NCBI GenBank assembly: GCA_029932985.1
Contig: JAOZPA010000004.1
Coordinates: forward strand, 1-40,890
Source: Campylobacterales bacterium
GTDB taxonomy: Bacteria > Campylobacterota > Campylobacteria > Campylobacterales > JAOZPA01
Direction of reading: 5' to 3'
Length of the DNA stretch: 40,890 nucleotides
The translations under genes and the position numbers were made by a program. Numbering within the stretch: the first letter of the stretch is position 1; each line of letters starts with the position of its first letter. A model generated the notes under the pieces. That model saw only the letters and a list, made by a program, of their open reading frames with translations, made no database searches and was not told where the DNA came from. Shown here in pieces: positions 29,805 to 38,915 of this stretch.

Positions 29805-32453
29805 TTATAATCTTTCTATTAATTCAGAAAATTCAATTAAGTTTTGCTCTATTCCCTCAACATCGTAGGATTTAATATTTTCTATTAAAGTTTTTGTATA
29901 ATCTAAGACATCTTGGTTTTGAAACTCTTTACCAATCTCATAGACATTTCTTGCAAATACTTTACACTCTTTGAAATTTAGGATTTCCAGATTGTTTTTG
30001 TATTCATTTGAATTTTTAAGCTCCTCTAACTTCCAAATCAAATCTAAGTTATTGTATGTAACTTCTGAGATAGCTTCTCGTTTTGCTTTATCAATAGTGA
30101 GTTTAGTCTCTTTCAATCTCTCATTATTTTTAACACGATTTAAATTAATTGGGCAAATAATTTTTAGATGTGTACCCTCATTTATCTCACTTTGAATCTC
30201 TATATGATAATTTAATAGTTTAGTCAATTTTTTTACTATTGCAAAACCGATACCGAGAAAATCAACTACATCTTGAGGGGCATCATTTTTAAATGCATCT
30301 TGAATTCTTGCTAGATTTGTAGGGCTAATTCCCACTCCACTATCGCTAATTAAGATTATTAACTCATCATCATTGGAGGTTACTTCAATTTTAATAAAAC
30401 CTTTTTCGGTATATTTAATTGAATTATTAACCGCATTTATGATAATCTGTCGCAATCTTGTCTGGTCACTTTCGATAAATCTAGGAATATCATCACTTAT
30501 CTCTATTGAAAACTTAAGGTTTTTTTCAGTAATTTTCTGGATAAAAATATCTCTAATTTTGACGAAAAAATACTCTAAATCAATTGAAGTGTGGTAGAGT
30601 TTAATTTTTTTATGCTCTAGCAAACTTATATCAATAATATCATTGATAATTAGCAAAAGATTATCTCCACTCGCTTTTATTGACTCTAAATATTTCCTTT
30701 GAGTTTTTGTCAAATCATCATTTTCAAGCAGTTGAGCAAAACCTTTAATAGCATTTAATGGTGTCTTTAAATCATGAGAAATATTATTTATAAACTCATT
30801 TTTAATCTCTTTATTTCTCTTTAAAAAGTTTATATTATCATTAATTTTCTTCTTAAAAGAGATGTCAACAATCGCCAAAACCACTAAATCTGGATTTTTA
30901 TCAGTAATAGATGAACCTGTAATATGGCAATAAATATCTTTACCCTCGCTATTAATTAAAGTTTGTTCAATATCAAGCATTGAGCCTTGTTTAATTTTAT
31001 CTTCAATCTCATCTCGAAGACGACTAAAATCTTTTTTATTTAAATAGAGATTTTGCATCTCTTGCCCAACGATATTACTCTCTTTAAAATTAAAAAGTTT
31101 ACAAAATCCAGGATTTACCTCTATAATTCTCAAATTTTCATCTAAAAATAGAAAAGCAATCTTATTATTGGAAAAAATCATCTGTTTTTTCTGTGTTATA
31201 TCATCTAACACACCTCGGTTTTCTTGAAGTTGCTGTTGATAGTTGAAATTAATCTTATCCTTTTTTTCAATCTCTCCCTCTTTAACCGTCAACTCTTTTT
31301 TATGAATAGACATAATTTTTTTAACAAGCTGAATGAGAGTAAAAGAGATAGCTCCAATTGCTAAAAGTATTAGAAAACCAATAAACATCGATTCTTTCAA
31401 TCTTTTATCATATTTCTCACCAATCTCTAACTTTTTCTGCTCAATCTCCTGCTTGACTTTATCCACATCCACTCCAGCACTAATTAGCCATTGCCAATCA
31501 CTATAAAGGAAAAAGTAGGCGATATTATCTTTTTTTTGCCCATTTTGATAGGATTTAAAAACAATCCCTCTATTTAAAATATCTCGATTTATCTCATCTT
31601 GATATTGTCTTTTGAGATATGCAATCTCTTCACCACCCTTTATAGGTGCCATCAAAAGGTCTAAATTATCATACTCATCAATTTTAAAAATAGTGATTCT
31701 CTTATCTTTATCACTAATCCCCTTGACTTTCAACATTTCAATTGCACTATTTTTGATGTTTTTATCAAGATTATTTACATTTTTTGCATAACCCACAATC
31801 CAATTAAAAGGTTCAAAATAACTAGTAAAAGCCATCTTTTTAATTTTTAGAATAGAATCTTTATAAGTTTTCAAAGTTGTAAAATCAACATACCCCTTCT
31901 CCTCTATCTGAATCTTATTGTAAAAAGCCTCCACATATTTATATCCATTAGAATCAATATCTTCCGCACAATTCATCCCCTCTTTGAGAGTATTTGTGGG
32001 TAGAAGTTTCGCTACAATATTATTTCTAGCTTTAATCTCATATATAAATATCTCATTATGTTTATCACTATTACTCAATGTTTTTAAGATAGCAATAATC
32101 TCCCGTTTAATCTCTTTATCACTTTTTTCTGAAGACCTATTATACATCGCCGCGGCTAATTTAATCGCAGTTGTTGTATTAAATTGTAAATTATCTTTGA
32201 CTTTTTGTTTAGCTAAAAGTTTTTGATAATTGATTTGATTTACAACATCATGAACTTCACTTCTGATAGATTTTTTCTCCTTCTCTATCATCGTTTCTAA
32301 AATTTGTTCATTTTCTTTGTTGAACTCTTCCAGTGATTCTTGAAGCGATAAATTATAGTAGGCGATAACACCCATTATAAAAATTGCAAACACAATATTT
32401 AATGTAATTATATTTCTCGATAAATATTTCCCTCTCTCTGCTGTTGCCATCAT
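29805..32453 (-). CDS. Membrane sensor histidine kinase with Cache-like extracellular domain, PAS, HisKA and HATPase
   Basis: Two TMs flanking a Cache-like region (GYVDFTTLKTY, WNWIVGYA-like FNWIVGYAKNVN), PAS, NEFINNISHDLKTPLNAIKGFAQLL, ISDSGVGISPTNLARI. Confidence 0.92.
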   Translation of the reverse strand: MMATAERGKYLSRNIITLNIVFAIFIMGVIAYYNLSLQESLEEFNKENEQILETMIEKEKKSIRSEVHDVVNQINYQKLLAKQKVKDNLQFNTTTAIKLAAAMYNRSSEKSDKEIKREIIAILKTLSNSDKHNEIFIYEIKARNNIVAKLLPTNTLKEGMNCAEDIDSNGYKYVEAFYNKIQIEEKGYVDFTTLKTYKDSILKIKKMAFTSYFEPFNWIVGYAKNVNNLDKNIKNSAIEMLKVKGISDKDKRITIFKIDEYDNLDLLMAPIKGGEEIAYLKRQYQDEINRDILNRGIVFKSYQNGQKKDNIAYFFLYSDWQWLISAGVDVDKVKQEIEQKKLEIGEKYDKRLKESMFIGFLILLAIGAISFTLIQLVKKIMSIHKKELTVKEGEIEKKDKINFNYQQQLQENRGVLDDITQKKQMIFSNNKIAFLFLDENLRIIEVNPGFCKLFNFKESNIVGQEMQNLYLNKKDFSRLRDEIEDKIKQGSMLDIEQTLINSEGKDIYCHITGSSITDKNPDLVVLAIVDISFKKKINDNINFLKRNKEIKNEFINNISHDLKTPLNAIKGFAQLLENDDLTKTQRKYLESIKASGDNLLLIINDIIDISLLEHKKIKLYHTSIDLEYFFVKIRDIFIQKITEKNLKFSIEISDDIPRFIESDQTRLRQIIINAVNNSIKYTEKGFIKIEVTSNDDELIILISDSGVGISPTNLARIQDAFKNDAPQDVVDFLGIGFAIVKKLTKLLNYHIEIQSEINEGTHLKIICPINLNRVKNNERLKETKLTIDKAKREAISEVTYNNLDLIWKLEELKNSNEYKNNLEILNFKECKVFARNVYEIGKEFQNQDVLDYTKTLIENIKSYDVEGIEQNLIEFSELIERL

Positions 32454-33373
32454 AACACCTCCACTCTATTTCGACCATTTCTTTTCGCTTCATACATCCC
32501 CTCATCTGCTCTTAAAATCAATGTATCTTGTGTATCATTTTCCCTAAAAGCAGTTACCCCAAAACTACAAGTTATATTTTTATCTAACCCCTTAAATTCC
32601 CTCTCGGAAACTTTTAACCTTAATTTATTAGCAATCTCTTTCGCCCCATTTAAATCTGTTTTTGGCAAATAAAGAATAAACTCCTCTCCCCCCCATCTCG
32701 CAAATACATCTGAAATCCGAATCTCCCTTTTTACAACTTTTGCAATATCTACAAGCACAATATCCCCAACCTTATGCCCATAAGTATCATTAACTTTTTT
32801 AAAATGGTCAACATCAAAAAAGATAATAGACAACGGCTCTTTATACCTTTTCGTCTCGTTGATTTTCTCCTCTAAAAGCATATCAAACTTTAATCTATTA
32901 TAGATTTTTGTAAGTGAATCGGTACTTGCCAAAATTTTTTCCCGTCTTAATGCCTCTTTTAACTCACCAGTCCTTCTTTGTAGAGTCAGATGAGTATTTA
33001 CCCTCGCCATCAATTCAATCCCATTAAACGGCTTAGTGATATAATCCACCCCGCCAACGTGAAACCCAGTTCTAATACTCTCAGTGTCATCACGAGCAGT
33101 TATAAAAATTATAGGAATATCTTTAAAATAACTATTTTTTTTAATCTGCATACAGGTCTCAAATCCATCCATTATGGGCATCATAATATCCAATAATACC
33201 ATATCAAATTTCATCGCTTTAAGTGCTTTAATCGCCCCCTCACCACTATTCACAGCTGAGACATCAAATTTATTTGTCTCAAGAAGCGAAGCTAAAATTT
33301 GAATATTCAACTTATTATCATCTACAACTAAAATCTTAGAACCTCTATTATTATCTATATGCTCAAAACTCAT
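32450..33373 (-). CDS. Response regulator with GGDEF domain (REC-GGDEF diguanylate cyclase)
   Basis: REC: VVDDNKLN, LLDIMMPIMDG, ITKPF; GGDEF: FDVDHFKKVNDTYGHKVGD, RISDVFARWGGEEF (intact GGEEF and RxxD I-site); overlaps the kinase gene by 4 bp. Confidence 0.95.
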   Translation of the reverse strand: MSFEHIDNNRGSKILVVDDNKLNIQILASLLETNKFDVSAVNSGEGAIKALKAMKFDMVLLDIMMPIMDGFETCMQIKKNSYFKDIPIIFITARDDTESIRTGFHVGGVDYITKPFNGIELMARVNTHLTLQRRTGELKEALRREKILASTDSLTKIYNRLKFDMLLEEKINETKRYKEPLSIIFFDVDHFKKVNDTYGHKVGDIVLVDIAKVVKREIRISDVFARWGGEEFILYLPKTDLNGAKEIANKLRLKVSEREFKGLDKNITCSFGVTAFRENDTQDTLILRADEGMYEAKRNGRNRVEVL

Positions 33374-33605
33374 TTTCTACTCCATTCTAAAATTTTTAAT
33401 TTTTTTTAATTTTTTATACTTCTAAGTTTATAATTATAGAATCTATCTCTTTGAACTATATTAAGTTTATAAACTCATTTTATTTTATTGATTTTTCTTT
33501 AAGTTTGTTTATTTGAATATTTCGCTATCTATAAAATCCTAAATAAAACCTATAAAAGCCTTAACTGTGGGGTTTTATTGCAAATAATAGAGCTATAATG
33601 TTAAA

Positions 33606-34484
33606 CTATAACTGACCCCAATTTAATTTTTCCTTGATAGTTTGAAAATAATTTTTTTCAACCCTATGAATCATTTTTACACCTCTTTTCCCAATTTTCA
33701 CCTCAACAGACTCTAAATCCCTCATCCGATACACCTCTTGCCCATCAATAATGATAGATAAGTCACTATCACTTTTGAACTTTACTGAAAAATTTACAGG
33801 CATAATCAGTGGTCTTTGAGTGAGTGAATGTGGCGATATGGGGGTAAGAATAAGAGCTTGAGTTAGCGGATACACCACAGGTCCCCCAACGGAAAGATTA
33901 TAAGCTGTTGAGCCTGTGGGGGTTGAGAGAATCAAACCATCACCCTTGTAATTATTGATAATATGACCATTAACCAAAGCTTTAATATTGCACATTCCAT
34001 CGACACTATGTCTCGAAAAAACGGCATCATTAAATGCTACAACTTTACGACTTTTGCCATCTTTATAATTAAACTTAACAGTCAAAACCATACGATTATC
34101 TATCCGATATTCCCCAGCAAAAATTTTATCTAAAAAACTGCTACTCTCTTCACATTTTATATCGGTGAGAAAACCTAAATTCCCAGCATAAATCCCCAAA
34201 ATTGGTTTTTTAAATTTATAGCTTCTACGACAAAGTGAAATTAAAGTACCATCGCCACCAATCGCTATCAAAAAATCACTTTTTTTACACATCTTTTCAA
34301 ACTCAATCCCCTCACAGCCCAAAAGTGTTGAGGAGTATTTTGAAACATAAAGCTTAATTCCTAGCTTTTTTAACTTTTTTTTGATTTTAAGATAATGAAC
34401 TTTTAACTCTGGTGAATTTGGTCGAATCACAAGCCCCACTGCTCGAATCTTTTTCATTTTTTTAAAACTAGTTAGAATATCCAT
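33606..34484 (-). CDS. nadK: NAD kinase
   Basis: FLIAIGGDGTLISLCR, ILGIYAGNLGFLTDI, GDGLILSTPTGSTAYNLSVGGPVV. Confidence 0.96.
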   Translation of the reverse strand: MDILTSFKKMKKIRAVGLVIRPNSPELKVHYLKIKKKLKKLGIKLYVSKYSSTLLGCEGIEFEKMCKKSDFLIAIGGDGTLISLCRRSYKFKKPILGIYAGNLGFLTDIKCEESSSFLDKIFAGEYRIDNRMVLTVKFNYKDGKSRKVVAFNDAVFSRHSVDGMCNIKALVNGHIINNYKGDGLILSTPTGSTAYNLSVGGPVVYPLTQALILTPISPHSLTQRPLIMPVNFSVKFKSDSDLSIIIDGQEVYRMRDLESVEVKIGKRGVKMIHRVEKNYFQTIKEKLNWGQL

Positions 34485-34487
34485 AGA

Positions 34488-35159
34488 TTATCTTTTGAAA
34501 ATAGAGCTACCAACCCTAACCATATTTGACCCACATTTAATAGCCAGTTCAAAATCCCCACTCATCCCCATTGAGCAATATTTCGCACCATTAGATTTTA
34601 GTTTTTCAAAAATATCATAACTATCCTCAAAACTTTTTTGAATCAATTTCACATCTTCACTCATCGCTCCAATACTCATAACCCCCAAAAGATTTAAATT
34701 TTTACAATTTTCTCTGATTTTTAAAAACTCTTCAATCGCTCGATTCTGCTCAATTCCATTTTTTTGTTTCTCATTTGCAGAATTTATCTGGAGCAAAATA
34801 TTCATCTTTCTATTTTTTATCTCAAGTCGTTTATCTATCTCGTGAGCTAACTCAAAACTCTCACAAGATTGCATCAAAAACGGATTTAAATCTATCAATT
34901 TATTAATCTTATTTTTTTGCAACCGACCCATAAAATGCCACTCCAACGGAATATCATCAAGCAAAGAGATTTTATTTTCCAAATCCTGCACACGATTTTC
35001 CCCAAAAGCCCTCTGCCCACATTCAAAAACATTTCGTACATCATTTGCTTGTGAATATTTACTAACTGCCACAATCTTCACAATATGATGCCCACTGACC
35101 CCAAGCCTAGCATCTTCAACTCGCTGTATTACATCATCTAAATTCATATTATAATTCAT
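34488..35159 (-). CDS. YggS family PLP-binding protein
   Basis: IVAVSKYSQANDVRNVFECGQRAFGENRVQDLENKI, LEWHFMGRLQKNKI, CSMGMSGDFELAIKCGSNMVRVGSSIF. Confidence 0.93.
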   Translation of the reverse strand: MNYNMNLDDVIQRVEDARLGVSGHHIVKIVAVSKYSQANDVRNVFECGQRAFGENRVQDLENKISLLDDIPLEWHFMGRLQKNKINKLIDLNPFLMQSCESFELAHEIDKRLEIKNRKMNILLQINSANEKQKNGIEQNRAIEEFLKIRENCKNLNLLGVMSIGAMSEDVKLIQKSFEDSYDIFEKLKSNGAKYCSMGMSGDFELAIKCGSNMVRVGSSIFKR

Positions 35160-35426
35160 ACATACCCTTAATAGTTTTATTATAGCTTGATTTGTTGATA
35201 AAAAGATAAAATAGAGATTCAAAATGGAGAGATTTAATATTAACTTCTGATAATTTCCCTTGAAATTAATATTTTCTATATTTATTTTTAAACTAAATAT
35301 AAATTGAGTATTAAAGAAAAAAAATTTAAGCTTCAGTTCAATTTAGATAAGAAAAAAATATTTTTTGCTTTACTTTTATCTTTAATATGATAAAATTATA
35401 GATAAAATTTTATTTGGAGGCTTAAG

Positions 35427-36590
35427 ATGAAAAAAGTTATAAGATTTTCGCTAATAGCGATTTTGGCTACAAATGTTTATGCAAACTGGGATGATTTTTT
35501 AAAAGGTTCGGGGACTGAAGATGCAGTTCTGCACGATGATGGAAAAATTTATGATTCAGGGGTACTTTATAATGCAAAAGTGAGTTACCAATTTACAGTT
35601 TTTGATAATAACCAGCATCACGACGACAATGATAGAGTTTGGATTAAAATTGAGGGAGATGGAGTGACTATTGAAACTCCTAGAGATGGTTTAACCAAAG
35701 ATGAGTTAACCGACTGGGGAAAAGCAAATGCCGATGCCCTTATGAAAGCTATTTATGGTGGTGACCCAACTGCCACAATGTCTGGTCAATCCACCTCATC
35801 CTCATCTGCCGCAACAAAAAGCCGAAACTTAGGTATGATAAGCTCACTTAGCAACAATTTTTCATCCAAAGTTTTGATGAATAGTGAATCTGCAACTATC
35901 AAAAACAAAGGTGAAAGTGGTGATGCAAGTTCTGGAGTTTTAAACTACTCCTATGATTTTACAAATGGCGACAAATTAGGTTTTTTGACCACTTACCGAT
36001 ATACAAAAATCAATGACCACTGGGGTTCAAAATCTGGAAATCTCTCACTCATCCCATTTTACACCATAAATAGTATCATAAATAGTCAGCTCGACATTGC
36101 AACCACAATCAACTTAATCGGAAGTGCGGTATATTTGGAATCCTCAATTTTCCCAGATGGTGGCGGATATTTAGAATACGGTGCAGGGGCTGGAGTTATG
36201 CCTACATACAAAATCACCGAAAATTTTTGGCTAAATACAAGCTTGGCATATCAATACAGCAAAAAATATATCCCAAGCTCAAAAGTCCCTGAAGATTTAG
36301 AATTCGTCGCAGATGCCATCAATAATCTTGAACCTATGCAAACAATAAATTATGGAATCGGGGCAAAATATCACTTTACAAAACAATGGAGAGCTAGTGC
36401 CGATGTCCTACAAATTATGCAATTAGCAAGAGAGGATTTAGAGGAGGGGCGAGACAAAGCCACCTATTATATGGCACAAACTCAATATGATTTATACAGC
36501 TGGACTTTGGGTTTAGGATATAAAATCGTAAGAGATGTCGCAGATTACGAAGAGGACTCATATATGTTCACTTGTAAATATAATTGGTAG
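35427..36590 (+). CDS. Secreted / outer-membrane beta-barrel-like protein of unknown function
   Basis: Signal peptide MKKVIRFSLIAILATNVYA; Ser/Thr-rich linker; aromatic-alternating C-terminal half ending YMFTCKYNW; strong RBS TTGGAGG. Confidence 0.7.
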   Translation: MKKVIRFSLIAILATNVYANWDDFLKGSGTEDAVLHDDGKIYDSGVLYNAKVSYQFTVFDNNQHHDDNDRVWIKIEGDGVTIETPRDGLTKDELTDWGKANADALMKAIYGGDPTATMSGQSTSSSSAATKSRNLGMISSLSNNFSSKVLMNSESATIKNKGESGDASSGVLNYSYDFTNGDKLGFLTTYRYTKINDHWGSKSGNLSLIPFYTINSIINSQLDIATTINLIGSAVYLESSIFPDGGGYLEYGAGAGVMPTYKITENFWLNTSLAYQYSKKYIPSSKVPEDLEFVADAINNLEPMQTINYGIGAKYHFTKQWRASADVLQIMQLAREDLEEGRDKATYYMAQTQYDLYSWTLGLGYKIVRDVADYEEDSYMFTCKYNW

Positions 36591-36633
36591 CCTAAAGGTT
36601 TATGACCCTGCAAGAATACCCTATCAATTACAA

Positions 36634-36663
36634 AAAACCTCGAATCTCTTCGGGGTTTTGTAT
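36634..36663 (+). terminator. Rho-independent terminator-like hairpin
   Basis: AAAACCTCGAA-TCTC-TTCGGGGTTTT, 11-bp stem (one T-G pair) with T-tract, 44 bp after the preceding stop. Confidence 0.75.
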
Positions 36664-37483
36664 CTTTTTGCGTATCTTGTTAAAAAAAATTTAAAAAAAA
36701 ATAGAATAAAAATCTCAAAAATTAAAGCTATCTATAGTAAATAAAAAAAATATTTTTAAAGAAATAATAGACTTAAATATTGAAAATAATAAATTTTTCC
36801 AATAATAGAAAGTGTATTTCCGTAACATAAAACAAGTGTAATTTATAAAAAATACAATAGATTTTTTTTTCTCCAGATTAAGTGTTAATTTTGTATCATA
36901 TTGAATAGTTTAAAGAGATAAAATATATTAAAGGATATTAGAATATATGAAAAAAATGAAAATTTAAATAGTGTATTTAAAAGTCATTATTTTAGAAAAA
37001 ATACCTACCTATTGGGATTACTTTACTATATGAATATTTTATAAATTGCTGTTACTTTCCCTAGAATAAGGACTTTTATAGTAAAATAGAAGTATATTTG
37101 CAGATACAATATATATAATAAAAAGATAATTTTAAGTTAAGATATAGTTAATTTCTAAACTATTAAAACAAAATAATATCTTATATTAATTATAAGGTTA
37201 AATTTCATAAGACCTTTCTACTCCTTAAAAAAATATTTAATTTGTTACAAATTGTATCTACCCAAATTAAAATAAAAGCTATATTTAGTTAATTAGGATA
37301 AATTACATTTTTTAATATATCTTTTTGTATTTTTTAAGAAAAAGAGATAAATTTTAGATAAAATATGTGAATTTTTGCAACAAAAAATATTTATCTTTGT
37401 TAGTGTTAATATTTTTTATTAAGATAATTTTAATCTTAATAGTGATAGAATTCTTGAAATCTTTTATTAGAGACGGAGTTTTT

Positions 37484-37933
37484 ATGAAAAGAATAATTAT
37501 GCTTTGTTTGCTGTTTGGATTTGAATTAGCTATTGCTAGTTCAGTTAATAGTTTTAATAACTTTCAAGCAAATATGATAGATAATATTAAAGCTAAAAAT
37601 TCTGATATAAAGCAAGGTTCGATAGAGATTAAACATTCTACATTAGGAGATGTTGACAATAAGCAATTAAATGTAATTCGTGATGTTATTGTCAGTAATT
37701 CAGTTATTTCGCAGGGGGCTTTTGAGATTAAAGATTCTGACCTAAAAAATATTGAAAATAAGATGAAGAATGTGATTGAAAATAGTAAATTTTATAATTC
37801 GACTGTTTTCCAAGGGAAAGTTAAAGTTAGTAAGTCAAAACTGAGTAATTTTAAGAATAAGCAAAAATCTATTATTAGAAATGCAAATATTAGAAACTCA
37901 ACAATATCACAAGGTGTGATAACAATTAAATAA
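37484..37933 (+). CDS. Secreted repeat protein A, candidate curlin-like / functional-amyloid subunit
   Basis: Start at ATG 37484 after GGAG; signal peptide MKRIIMLCLLFGFELAIAS; four ~33-aa repeats (NKQxNVIxxxxxxNSxIxQGxxxIKxSxL). Confidence 0.6.
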   Translation: MKRIIMLCLLFGFELAIASSVNSFNNFQANMIDNIKAKNSDIKQGSIEIKHSTLGDVDNKQLNVIRDVIVSNSVISQGAFEIKDSDLKNIENKMKNVIENSKFYNSTVFQGKVKVSKSKLSNFKNKQKSIIRNANIRNSTISQGVITIK

Positions 37934-37943
37934 GGTGTTTATT

Positions 37944-38324
37944 ATGAAGAAAATTATTATTTTATCAATGGTCGCAAGTTTAAGTCTTTTTGCTAGTTCA
38001 GTTAATAACTTTGCAAATGCACAAGAGAATAGAATAAATGGTTCCGATGTAGCAAATCATTCTACTTTAGCACAGGGAGCTACATCTGTTAGTGGTAATG
38101 CTGTGGTAAATAACTTTGCAAATGCGCAAGTAAATAAAGTTATTGGTTCTGAAGTTTTAAAGAAATCTAGCTTAACACAGGGTTCTACTTCTGTTGCTAA
38201 CTCTAGACTTACAAATTCTACAAACTTACAAAGTAATAAAGTAAAATATAGTAGTGTCCGAAATCATTCTGATGTATCACAAGGTTCTACAAATATCACA
38301 GATTGTGAGCAAGGCTGTGACTAG
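37944..38324 (+). CDS. Secreted repeat protein B, candidate curlin-like / functional-amyloid subunit
   Basis: Start at ATG 37944; signal peptide MKKIIILSMVASLSLFAS; three ~35-aa repeats (VNNFANAQxNKVxGSxVxxxSxLxQGxTSV); C-terminal CEQGC. Confidence 0.62.
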   Translation: MKKIIILSMVASLSLFASSVNNFANAQENRINGSDVANHSTLAQGATSVSGNAVVNNFANAQVNKVIGSEVLKKSSLTQGSTSVANSRLTNSTNLQSNKVKYSSVRNHSDVSQGSTNITDCEQGCD

Positions 38325-38384
38325 TTGAAACAAACTACAACAATTTTGACTTTACGAAATAGTTGTAATTAGTTCAGCTTATAT

Positions 38385-38421
38385 ATAGGATTGAAATTTT
38401 TTGAGTTTCAGTCCTATTTTT
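38385..38421 (+). terminator. Rho-independent terminator-like hairpin after repeat protein B
   Basis: ATAGGATTGAAA-tttttgag-TTTCAGTCCTAT followed by TTTT. Confidence 0.75.
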
Positions 38422-38434
38422 CAAAGGTTTAAAA

Positions 38435-38851
38435 ATGAAATCTATTTTAATACTATCTATAATATTTTCCTCTTTACTTATCTCATCTAATGAAAGCTAT
38501 GAAGCATCAAAAGTGAAACACTACTCAAAAAAAAATAATGGTTTAAGTAATGATGGTAAAACTATATATAGATATGTAGAGGGCAAACATACAGTAAAAA
38601 CAAATAACATATCTTTAGGAAGTGTTAAGCAAACAAATTTAAAAAAAGGTCTAACTGTAAATAGTACAATAGATGGGTTAGATGTATTTGGTAAACAAAA
38701 AATAAGTAAATATAAAACAAAAATACTTGAAAAAAGGGAAGAAAACTCCACTGTTAGTAGAATTGGTGAGGTCGATTTAACAAAAGATAAAAACAAAGAT
38801 GTAAAAGAGGTCAATATCTATTTAAAAAATGTACAAATAAGAGTTAAATAA
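38435..38851 (+). CDS. Small secreted protein of unknown function between repeat proteins and CsgG-like gene
   Basis: Signal peptide-like MKSILILSIIFSSLLISS; 138 aa; same strand, tightly placed in cluster. Confidence 0.65.
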   Translation: MKSILILSIIFSSLLISSNESYEASKVKHYSKKNNGLSNDGKTIYRYVEGKHTVKTNNISLGSVKQTNLKKGLTVNSTIDGLDVFGKQKISKYKTKILEKREENSTVSRIGEVDLTKDKNKDVKEVNIYLKNVQIRVK

Positions 38852-38915
38852 AAAAATTTATTTGATACCAATACAATAACTTCATATAATTTAAAAATCA
38901 CAAAGGTCTAAAGTA

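Noticed and set aside
36535-36744. 69-aa ORF overlapping the end of the outer-membrane-like protein
   Set aside because: Different frame, runs through the terminator hairpin, no recognisable features
37367-37483. 39-aa N-terminal extension of repeat protein A
   Set aside because: Start at 37484 has a ribosome-binding site and is followed by a proper signal peptide; the extension is a hydrophobic AT-rich read-through
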